Positions 9,001 to 18,100 of a stretch of 64,000 nucleotides of DNA are shown piece by piece. The stretch comes from a virus: the IMG/VR virus record IMGVR_UViG_3300012928_000003, positions 1 through 64,000 of that record. One strand, given 5' to 3'. Position 1 is the first letter of the stretch. The number at the start of each line of letters is the position of its first letter. The position numbers and the translations under genes are program-made. Below the pieces are notes generated by a model. That model saw only the letters and a list, made by a program, of their open reading frames with translations. It did no database searches and was not told the origin of the DNA.

Positions 9001-11329
9001 CTTAGGAGACGTGGTGATTAGTAGTTCACTGGCATCAATATTTAATGGCAGAGCAACAATTTCACCAAGTCAGCTGACATTTACTAATCTCAACTGGAAT
9101 ACAGCCTCTAATGTTACGGTGTCTGCAATTTCAGACCGTATTGACAATGGAGATGTAACAGGCAGCGTTACGTTTAGCATTGTCCCAGGCTCTTCATCGG
9201 ATGAGTATGACTCAGTACTAAACCAAACTGCATCTTTAATTGTACGAGATGATGATACAGCAGGATTTACTATAAGCCCAAGTTCACCCATAAATATTAA
9301 CGAGGGGGATAGTGCTACGATATCAGTTGTGTTAAATTCCCAGCCTACGAGTAGTGTAACTATTGACGTATCAGCCGCTGTAGATTGGAACTCTAGAGCC
9401 TCATTGTTGCCAACTAGTGTAACTTTTACAACCTCATCCTGGGAAACAGCTCAAGATATAACTATAACGACAGTACATGACAATCAAATAAATGGTAATC
9501 AATCTGATACTGTTACTTTTAGTGTAAATGATGGTTCAACTAATGATACAAAGTTCAAGGCAGTTTCTGACCAAACGATATCTGTAACAGTTGTGGATAA
9601 TGATGAAGCGGGTTTTGTGTTAATCCCGGGGTCTTTTATAAGTTTGACAGAACAAGGAGCATCCCAGACGCTATCAGTAAAGCTAAAATCTCAACCATCA
9701 CAGAATGTCACGGCCTCACTAACTGGCATGGATGCGACGGAAGCATCTGTAGTTCCGTCAGAATTGGTCTTCACACCTTCAAATTGGAACGAAGTACAGC
9801 CGCTGGTATTTACAGGAGTGGACGACGATATTGCAGATGGAAACCAGCAGTTTACCGCTACTTTGACCGCGGTCACAGGTGACAGTAATTTTTCTGGTAA
9901 TTCTGTCTCAATTACTGTTTTAAACGTAGATGATGATGTTGATACTCCTTCTGCCCCAAAGGAATCAACAACTAAATCGGGAACCAATCAAACAAGCCCA
10001 GAAGATAAAGATATGGGGACAACCGAAAGAATCGGAAACACAGAAGTTGCCAGAACCGTAGCAGACACTTTGCCTAGGAAACTACATTTCGATCCATCAA
10101 CAATAGAAAATATTGATAGATCTGTTTTGAGGTATTTAACAAAGCTTAATTTATTCTCTGATACCAATGATGGTTGGAGAAAAGTTCCAATTATTTGGGG
10201 AACGGCAGAGCGCGCCTACCAAGTAAAACATAATAAGGACGTTCGAGACCAACAGGGTATGTTAAAATTACCTTTAATTTCTATAAGAAGGACATCTCTG
10301 ACTAAAGACATGCCAAGTAAAGGAGTCTTTCAGGGAACATCACCGGCCTATAATGACGAACAAGGTGGTTCTTTGGCCGTGGGTAGAATGATTTATCAAG
10401 ATAAGACAACTAAGTTTGCAAATGCGGATGCAGCGCGCTTACACAACCAAAGCAATTACCGCAGACATAATCAAAAGGTTGTATATAGAACAGTTTCTGC
10501 TCCTATGCCTGTTAATGTATCTGTTATGTATGAAATAACAATAAGAACAGAATATCAGCAACAAATGAATCATTTAATATTGCCTTTTATTACAACTCCT
10601 GGTACAATAAATTATGTAAGGTTGTTCGATGGTGAGCATAGGTATGAAGCATTTATACAAGGAGATATGCAAAATAATGATAACTTATCAGATTTTTCCT
10701 CTGATGAAAGGAAATTTGAAACAAAAATACAACTAAAAGTTATTGGATATTTGATAGGGGAAGAAAACAACAGAGAGAAGCCACATTATGCCATAAGGGA
10801 GAACGCGGTGGAAATAAAAATACCAAGAGAGCGCATTTCTCTTGCAGAAATACCAGAAATGGAGTATGGTAGATATTATGGACTAGGTGGTATTCCTGAA
10901 GACCAATTAAAAGATTCGAACCCATTCTTTTCGAGAAGTAGAAAAGACCCTAGATTGCCATTTTTCTTCTCGAATGTTCCAGCAGTAGGAGCCGGACTGG
11001 CAGCCGACGTCGTAGCAGGTGGAAGTTCAAGTAGTACCACTGATGTTTCAACTAATCTTGTCACTAAAGGCAATTTTTCAGAAACTTTGGCAGATAATAT
11101 GGTGGTTAGAGAACTGGTTAAAGCAGATGATACCCCACCGCCAAGTCCGGCAAACCAGGTTGTTGTAACATTAGCGACAATCCGAGAAAACACAGAGTCT
11201 GTTTTCGTGAATGGTATGATTCAGGCTCTAGGTTCAGGAAACGACTATACAATAAGTGGAAATACAATTACATTTACTTATGATTTAGTTGAGTCAGATT
11301 CAGTTTATGTTACCTATATAAAGGGATAG
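6086..11329 (+). CDS. Giant neck adhesin: propeller-like and Calx-beta-like repeats fused to gp15-like tail terminator
   Basis: A 1747-residue protein. Residues 1 to about 815 form two related halves (second begins near 408), each starting with a SGSI...G segment and FSPSG or ISPDG, with SSGW-type motifs recurring as in beta-propeller blades. A Gly-rich linker near 820 leads to about four Calx-beta-like repeats (to about 1300), each ending in DDDTAGF or a similar sequence. From about Met1310 to 1590 the sequence resembles T4 gp15: VPIIWGTAERAYQVK, then MYEITIRTEYQQQMNHLILPF, then KFETKIQLKVIGYLIG, in the same order as in T4 tail terminator gp15. It directly follows gp13- and gp14-like genes. 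The last 40 residues carry a fibre-type VNGMIQALGSGNDYT motif. The protein would place long adhesins at the tail top or neck. The fusion reading is inference from one unbroken ORF. Confidence 0.8.
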   Translation: MAYEFSGSIALGTIVTQNVTGASNPQSRRSGGKFSPSGTKLAVPVWVAPGSNSKIEIYQSGSSGWAMVEDFITGTPDVNKNPGQLVWLSETSLALGLRGPGSEMGVYTYVSSSDHGYYDRNHNQSVRRTLTFDSGGMLEFNPSKTLMISYKPSPASSAGKKTDVHIVDDDGLWLSVQVPSSTTGEEYIASVEWLSDTDFAVGQPAHTEAGGGSNHGKINIYRTTDGGSSFSSIETVVGEDGDKIGASLHYHTASGGLIVGTGTPTSLAADDNGGNKWYLYQSSSAGGYLQGTTDRTELTSTGSWSGRVPLDYNMQANETGGSVFAIQTLPSFNASNAEVLVWESGSEGWKASVIDNNVSYKTINPTSTPLVGLSKLGFVANNNDVSPTNDAADKSFRVHALGEGCETLSEYQLSGSITCGKVTTTIINARTSTNSNGGSISPDGNRIAVASQRVGGATAGNNGIDFFHSSSTGWSEVVGDFIDMSNVAGVSDFSPVSIYWFSNSEILALKSEELISFVSSSSGWSHNYTTDFGTAAGMANMWVSPGKTVIGIAPGINVHGSVSHVKDDVSALLIHSSSTGFDSIKVLNDAQNGFNGGRPTAMAWPDEKNVLVGQPFKNDVGVVTHFRSGSSGYTSIRATQGNASAVNGVLRFGSFVYWHSASNSGIYGADNGAAILNLIPSQSDGYLPASNPHTATGRSLIDTSMLQCQNGAAPPKVLGTTISIDPANPNRVVASTIRQTNDTAQDGRVYFSLETGSLGWKVKQINPDGDGVGLDTANSFNPSQLTPGASRYVTFKEGNAEASDNNKITIYETGLPLLPLGGSGGGGGGGSSPTVSITPDSITLSETGTTANVVVTLSEDPGSNTVTVSPSGLDATEVSVSHATQSLTTSNWDSGVTFVFTGQDDLIDDGNQTFNVTFTTTCSGDSSFDNLTETLSVTVQDDDTAGFTIGTGSLNLLEGESGTISVVLTAQPLGDVVISSSLASIFNGRATISPSQLTFTNLNWNTASNVTVSAISDRIDNGDVTGSVTFSIVPGSSSDEYDSVLNQTASLIVRDDDTAGFTISPSSPININEGDSATISVVLNSQPTSSVTIDVSAAVDWNSRASLLPTSVTFTTSSWETAQDITITTVHDNQINGNQSDTVTFSVNDGSTNDTKFKAVSDQTISVTVVDNDEAGFVLIPGSFISLTEQGASQTLSVKLKSQPSQNVTASLTGMDATEASVVPSELVFTPSNWNEVQPLVFTGVDDDIADGNQQFTATLTAVTGDSNFSGNSVSITVLNVDDDVDTPSAPKESTTKSGTNQTSPEDKDMGTTERIGNTEVARTVADTLPRKLHFDPSTIENIDRSVLRYLTKLNLFSDTNDGWRKVPIIWGTAERAYQVKHNKDVRDQQGMLKLPLISIRRTSLTKDMPSKGVFQGTSPAYNDEQGGSLAVGRMIYQDKTTKFANADAARLHNQSNYRRHNQKVVYRTVSAPMPVNVSVMYEITIRTEYQQQMNHLILPFITTPGTINYVRLFDGEHRYEAFIQGDMQNNDNLSDFSSDERKFETKIQLKVIGYLIGEENNREKPHYAIRENAVEIKIPRERISLAEIPEMEYGRYYGLGGIPEDQLKDSNPFFSRSRKDPRLPFFFSNVPAVGAGLAADVVAGGSSSSTTDVSTNLVTKGNFSETLADNMVVRELVKADDTPPPSPANQVVVTLATIRENTESVFVNGMIQALGSGNDYTISGNTITFTYDLVESDSVYVTYIKG

Positions 11330-11358
11330 ACATTTAATATAATAGAAAAGGAGAAAAT

Positions 11359-11691
11359 ATGTCTGAAGAACACAAAATAGAAGAAACACAAGAAGAGTCC
11401 AATCCAACATCATCTCAACATGTTGTAGAAGTAGAGTGGGAAGAGATTGAATATTTAGTTCAACTCAACTCTACATTGAACGAGACCGAAAATTATTTGG
11501 CAAAATTACTACTGGAGATGGAGAAAAGAAAAACAGCTCTCCTTAAAAGAGTCCAGGACCTGCAGACTACACTTTATTCTGCAGGAGAGCAACTGAGGAA
11601 TACAAAAGGCATCGACGAATCTCACACATATGAGCTGAAATTGCCCACATCTCAGGGAGAAAAAGGATATTTCATACGGAAAGAATCTTAG
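11359..11691 (+). CDS. Small coiled-coil protein, unrecognised
   Basis: A 110-residue protein with a good AAAAGGAG site 9 bp upstream. An acidic N-terminus precedes a long predicted helix with heptad character (residues about 27-80, ending near LQTTLYSAGEQL). No enzyme motif is seen. It sits between two giant adhesin genes and may be a chaperone or small structural part for one of them; this is inference from position only. Confidence 0.55.
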   Translation: MSEEHKIEETQEESNPTSSQHVVEVEWEEIEYLVQLNSTLNETENYLAKLLLEMEKRKTALLKRVQDLQTTLYSAGEQLRNTKGIDESHTYELKLPTSQGEKGYFIRKES

Positions 11692-11751
11692 ATTCGATGA
11701 CCTTCTCACTACTTACTATACATGAGTTAAATTATTTGGAGAGATGGCTTT

Positions 11752-11964
11752 ATGTATACAACAAGTGACATTGGAATAGCGGCATTCTTGCAGCTTCGAG
11801 GAAAAAAGCTGGTAGAATGCAAGAGACTTGAGTCGGGAAAGTTTTATTTTGCATTTGAGGACCCAGAGCAAAAATGCCAAATGCTATCTCTTGAATTTTT
11901 AGATTCAGATTTTTGTAAATTTGACAACAATGTCAGAAACCTCAAAAAAATTCTCTTCTCTTAG
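11752..11964 (+). CDS. Small DUF5659-like protein
   Basis: A 70-residue protein. The pattern SDIGIAAFLQLRGKKLVECKR followed by GKFYFAFED resembles the short phage domain known as DUF5659 (a hydrophobic helix, then a two-strand hairpin). Its function is unknown. It lies alone between a coiled-coil gene and the AT-rich leader of the long fibre gene. The start at ATG 11752 has GGAGAG just upstream; a nearby ATG at 11744 is in another frame that closes quickly. Confidence 0.55.
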   Translation: MYTTSDIGIAAFLQLRGKKLVECKRLESGKFYFAFEDPEQKCQMLSLEFLDSDFCKFDNNVRNLKKILFS

Positions 11965-11975
11965 AAGAGTAAAAA

Positions 11976-11984
11976 ACTATTTAT
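11976..11984 (+). promoter_or_regulatory. ACTATTTAT motif in AT-rich leader of the fibre gene
   Basis: An exact copy of the recurring motif at the start of a 154-bp gene-free, very AT-rich stretch (11965-12118). That stretch holds several near-repeats of TTTCCTAA (12017-12044) and ends in an AGGAGG site at 12107. A late promoter with a long leader is the simplest reading. Confidence 0.4.
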
Positions 11985-12118
11985 ACACATACGTTCGTTT
12001 AGCTTATTTAATTAGCATTTCCTAACATTTCCTAATATTTTCTAACCTAATATTTTTTAAAAATTTATTTATAATTTTATATTTTTTAATGTGAAGAACA
12101 TATAGGAGGAAAATATAT

Positions 12119-15100
12119 ATGTCGAAATATTATTTATGGAACATGGCCAAAAAAGGTTTGGCAAAGTATGTTTCAGTTACGACAGGATCGATTGATGCTA
12201 ATACCACCAGTTATCCATATACTGATGGTGGCCAGAATACATATGGTGAGCAAGACCAATATATGACGGCCCTTTCTCCAAATGGAGAAATGATCTTTCG
12301 TTTTTCTAGGCAAGTAGGAAAAACTGGACCAGTCAGTTCAATTGGGACTGACCGTTACCACGCTTCTTATTTTGCGATCCACCAGTCGCAATCATCTATT
12401 TCAGGCGGTTATCACTTTGGTAACGGCATGGACAGTGATTCTGTTATATTTAGTTCGTCTTGGTCGTCTTCTCGAAATGACCAATATGGTGATCAGAACT
12501 TCGGCGCAACATGGCTTTCAGATACAGAAGTTGCAATCATATCAGGCCAGCCTGGTGGCAGCTACACCATGAACACCCACAATCTTTCGGGGGCTGACTT
12601 TCCGTCATTTGATTCAACCGGTGCACATGGGGTATTCTTTATCTTGAGCGGTTCCGGAACAGATTGGAATGTTGTGTTCTGGTCTACTGGGTCTTCTGAT
12701 TACAACCCAAGTGATTCTAATCTTTACCCAATAAGAATGGATCAATTTGATTATGTTGTACCGAACAATAGGTATACCACCGCTTCATCGGATTTGATAT
12801 TTGTTTCTAACAAGGGTAGATATCAAGAGTCTAACCGTGTAAATCAGGGTGTTGTTTTCAAGAAAACAGGTGGCACATGGGCCTGGCACTCTAACGTCTT
12901 CTTTGATGGTCAAACATCGCGCCAAACAAATCGCGTTGTGCAAGAGGCGAATTGGCTTGGTGATACTCAAGACGTCCTGGGTATAAGATACAGTGATAAT
13001 TCTGGACCTCATTTCCGCGTCATGACAGGCGGCGGCTCTGGAGCCCAGAAGTATTCAACCGCGGGACTAGCCTCGGGAATATCCAACGCTTTTCATCATT
13101 TTGCGTGGGACCCGTATAGTGATAGATTCTTGGGCAATAAGTTCGGAATTCTTTACGTGTTCAATTCGGGATCGGATTGGATAGGAGACATCGTGGGTGA
13201 TAATGCAAATGCCCATGAGAGGGAAATTTTACTCGATAGGTATACTGGCTCGGATATGGGCCCCGATCTTGCAGATAGCGATCCAGACGGCACTCAGCTT
13301 AGATGGAAATTTACTGACGATTACACTGGTATCTTGTACGCGACAAAGAACATCAGGAGTCATCTTTGTTTTGTTGAGTCGGGATCCCTCGGTTGGCACG
13401 GCCACGGATTAAATGGTAACACAGCAGCACAAAACGGGTTTTATTATGAAGTTCAAAACTCTAGCTATACAGGTTGGGACGGGGGACATGATGTGTTTAA
13501 CACAACTGATTCTGATGGCCGAACCCAAATTATAATTTTGGCTGATGACCGATTTGACTCGTGGTCTTGGAACACTGAACATGGCGGTTCCGGTGATGTT
13601 CTCTTCACAGGAGAGGGCACTAGCACTAGTTATAGTTATGTTACCGGGAGAAACATCATTGTTGACTTAAATGCTTATGATGCAACCCCAGACGACTTTC
13701 CGGAGTTAACGTCTTACAAGACTGATGAAGCAACCACATACGAAGCTAGTTCTTCTTATACTAGTGGGCTAGATTGGACTGAGGTTTATGCCAGTTATGA
13801 CTCGGCAACAACTTCCACCAATGACAATGTTAGTAGAGGTGGTAGCTTCAGCCCAAGTGGGGATCTTTTGATAGTTCCTACGCCTTACTCTAATCGTCCG
13901 AGTGATCTTACCATTAATTATGGTTTTGATGTTTATGCATCTTCCAGTAGTGGTTTCGCTTACAGCTACACTATCGATGAGGGAGTCCACTCCGCGATGG
14001 CAACCTCGATTCAGTGGATATCAGAAACAGATTTTCTGACGGCCTATGGCGGGAACAAATTCCCACAACGGTTTGTTTCTAGTTCTAGTGGCTGGTCGCA
14101 AAGCGCTCTTTATGAAAATGCAGATGTCGAAAACGGTGATTATAACGCAAGAAATAACTTGCGCTATGCAAATACAATTTACCTTTCTCCTGATAAGAAA
14201 GCTTTTGTACTTTATAGTAATAATACCGCCGCCCACACAAGAAATAGAACTTGGGCTTCATTTGTTTCAAACAGTGCTGGCTCGAATGGCTTTAAAGGCT
14301 ACGCGTATAACAATGAGGCTTATCATAATTTTGTTTACGCGGGTGAAGACAGTGCTACGGACAGGTACAAGCTAGTCGGTGCTCACTACGATGATGGAAC
14401 CATGAACCTCGGTTTGATTAATAAGACTACAGGCCACGACACAGGTGGTGGCTTGTGGAAGGGCCTTGCTGACGCTCATAACATAATCGGTAAAACCAAC
14501 GGTCATGACCCGGGCGCATTCTTGTTCTACCATTCTGGCAGTGATACTTTATTTTATAGCGGTAGAGAATCAACATCTAATGGAAAGCAAATAATCATAG
14601 AAGCAAAAATGAACCCTCACGGTGTTTTGTTGTATGATTCCGGTTCAACTTCCTCGCCTGGAGGCAGGTATGTAAATGAGTGGTTGATTCCGGCTGTTAT
14701 TAAGGCTGATGAAGATGAGAACGACTATAAGCGTCTTGCTCATGTTGCAGCTGCAGCATTCCCAATTAGCAGTTCTGTAGGATTGGGCAGATTTGATGAC
14801 GCTGATGCATCTCATAATTATAGAGATTATGCTGATTCTGGCGTCATGAGAGTGTTTGAAGACCCTAACAATGGGAACAGATTTTTTGTAGCAAGCCAAT
14901 ATGACAATGGCTCAAATCCGTTCAGATTGAAGGTACTAGAAAGAGGCTCAGCAGGCTGGAAGATGACACGTATTCGAGAGTGGAATTATGCTTCAGCAAC
15001 ATCAACTGCAGGTAGGACCCAAAACATACGTTTTGATATGTCCGCAAACGGTGATCTTGTTGTTCCTGCAACAGGCTCAAATACTGGTTTCGCTATTGCT

Positions 15101-18100
15101 AGACTAGTAGCACCACCACCAGCAGATCCGGACTTGGCCTCAGTTGTTTCTTCGGCCATAACCGCTGCCGATGGTGGCACAGTTAGTGCCGGTGGTAAAA
15201 CAAGTGCACCTCGTGCAAAAATTACCATTCCAGCAAACGCTATCGCAAGTGATACCACTTTTACAGTCGACACCTCAACGTCGTTCACACCAGGTGGGCA
15301 AGGTCTAGGTGTAAATGGAAACGAGGCATTAAGCCCGATTGTTAGGTTGACACCACATGGTACAAAGTTCAGTAAAGCAGTTACAGTTACGTTTAATTTG
15401 ATTGGTTCAGCAGCGAGTTCGTGCCCTGATAATGCACAGCTCTGGAAGAGAAACAAAGTAGACTCTTCTTGGTACCCGGTACCAGCAAATCTTTACAGTT
15501 GTTCAGGAGGTACAATAACACTTTCCACAACTCAATTTAGCGATTATATTGTAATAGGAGGACAAAAAGTGGCTAGAACAAAATTAAATAACGTCCAGTT
15601 GGCAAGACTGGAAAATCAAAACAAGGTATTGCCTGAGGCTATTAATATTACAGGCTCAAGCGAAGACTATATCACTACTATAGGTGACACTGATGCATTT
15701 CTTGTACAATCAGGAAGTGGTTTCACGGCACCTATTTCAGCATCTGCAATGGCAACATATTTTGCTAGTGCAGTTGCAGCAACATCAATTGATGTTTCAG
15801 AAGAGACAGGCAATGCAGATCACAGAATTATCTTTATCAGTGATACTTCTGGCGATGCAGCCGGTTCAACTCTTTTGGCTGATGATGACTCTCTGTTGTT
15901 CAACCCAAGTACAAACACACTTAAGGTAGGTGCTTTGGATGTTGGAGACGGTAACATTTCAAATGTTGGCGTTTTAGAGGCAGATACAATCCAAAGCGAT
16001 GCGGATGGTACCGGATTAAATGTTAACTTTGACGGCGACACAGGTACCAACAAGTTGACATTAAAGGACGGCTTGGCTGATGCTTTGAGCATCACCGACG
16101 GTTCTGCTGATTTCATGGTGTTCAATACAACTGCTGAAACCATCACTGTTGGAAAGAATTCCACGTTTGCAAGCACGACAATTGCCGACCTTGGTACTGT
16201 AACAACTGCAGACATTGACGGTGGTACAATGGATGGCGTAACATTAGGTGCAACAAACGTAATTGATGTTACTGCAATTAACCTCGACGGCGCATCAGCG
16301 CTCGGCAGTGCAGCGATGGCACAGGTTGACTTGTTGCTTATCGACGACGGCGGCGCAGGTACCATGAAGTCTGTTACTTTCTCGAATTTTGAGGATTCAA
16401 TTTTCGGCAACGTATCTGGCGACGTCACAATCGCAGCAGGCGGTGCAGCAACCATGGCTGCAGCTCAGACAAACATCACATCATTGCTTGCAACCGACAT
16501 TAAGATTGGTGAAGACGATGAAACAAAGATCGATTTTGAAACAGCAGATGAGATTCACTTCTATGCAGCTAATGCAGAGCAGGTTTTCGTTGCTGATGGT
16601 GTCTTTGGCCCACAAACAGACAGTGATGTTGATTTGGGTACAACCGGTGCTCGCTTCAAGAGCGCATTTATCGATGCTATCACAGTAACTGATGATGTTG
16701 TAGTCGGCGGTAACTTGACTGTTCAAGGTACAACCACAACGATTGACACAACAAACCTTCTTGTAGAAGATAGCTTGATTGAAATCGCTCGCGGCGATGG
16801 AGGCTCTCGTGCATCCAATGCAGGCGCTGGTTTGTATATCTCTGGTTCTGTAATCGGACACGATATTAGCTTGAAGGCAGCTGCAGACGGCGGCCGCTTG
16901 AAGGTTAGTGGTTCAACCGCTGGTTTTGATGTTCAAGTTGGTGGCGACTATGCAATCAATGGCACTTCAGTGTTGACTGCAACTACTCTTGGTAGTGCTG
17001 TTGTAAATTCAAGCTTGACATCAGTAGGAACTTTGGCTTCAGGACAGATTAGTTCTGGTTTTGGAAACGTTGACATCGGTTCGAGTACACTTGACGCAGG
17101 TGCAACCACGCTTTCTTCTGCAAAAGTTTCTGACTTGACAGACGGTCGTGTCGTCTTGGCAGGTACAGCAGGTGAACTTGAAGACAGCGGAAACCTTACT
17201 TTTGATGGAACAACGCTTACAGCAACTTCTTATGCTGGTGATGGTTCAGGCCTTACCGGTGTTGGTGCAGCAGTAACCGGCTCAGCAAATGAAGATTTTG
17301 CTTTGCAGATACCATTTACTTCTGGATCATCTACAGCAGGTTCTTTCTTTATTGATAGTGGTTCATTAAGCTATAACCCTTCATCTAATAGACTGATCGT
17401 TCCACAGCTTTCTGCTTCAAGCAACGTACATGTTGGCGCACTTTTCATAAGTGGTTCACAAGTCGGTGCGACAGCTGCAGAGCTTAACATTATGGACGGT
17501 GGCACAACAGCCGCAACGGTTACACTTGCTAATAGTGACGGTGTTGTTATAAATGATGGTGGCACTATGAAACAGGCACTTGTAAGTGACTTCTCAACAT
17601 ACCTTGCTGGTGACGGCTTGGGCGTTTCTTCTAACGTTCTTGTGGTGAATGTTGATGATTCTGGTATAGAAATAGACTCTGATACTCTTCGTCTTAAGGA
17701 TGACGGCGTTTCAGCTGCAAAACTTAATTCAGATGTTGCTGGTACCGGCCTTGAACAACACACTGATGGGTCAATCAGAATTGCTGCAGCTGCAGCTGGT
17801 GACGGGCTTTCAGGTGGCGCAGGCAGCGCATTGGCACTTGACCTCAACGAGCTTTCTGCAGCATCAGTAAATGTTGCTGCTGATAGTATCGCTATTGTTG
17901 ACGCAGATGACAATTCTTCTAAGAAGGAAAGCATCGCGGATCTTGTTGGCGCTACTGCTGGTGCAGGTTTGGCGGCTACAAGCGGCGTATTGGCTGTTGT
18001 AAACGCTACAAATGGTGGTCTTTCCGTAGCAGCTGATGATGTGAAACTTGACATGAATGATCTTGCAGCAGCTTCTGTTGATGTTTCTGCAGACTCAATT

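Noticed and set aside
6086-11329. The Calx-beta-like repeats as calcium exchanger domains
   Set aside because: The repeats lack membrane segments and occur in an extracellular-type adhesin; only the beta-sandwich fold is implied.
11965-12118. AT-rich stretch as a possible replication origin
   Set aside because: It has short near-repeats and is AT-rich, but there is no iteron set or skew evidence; a promoter and leader for the fibre gene explain it more simply.
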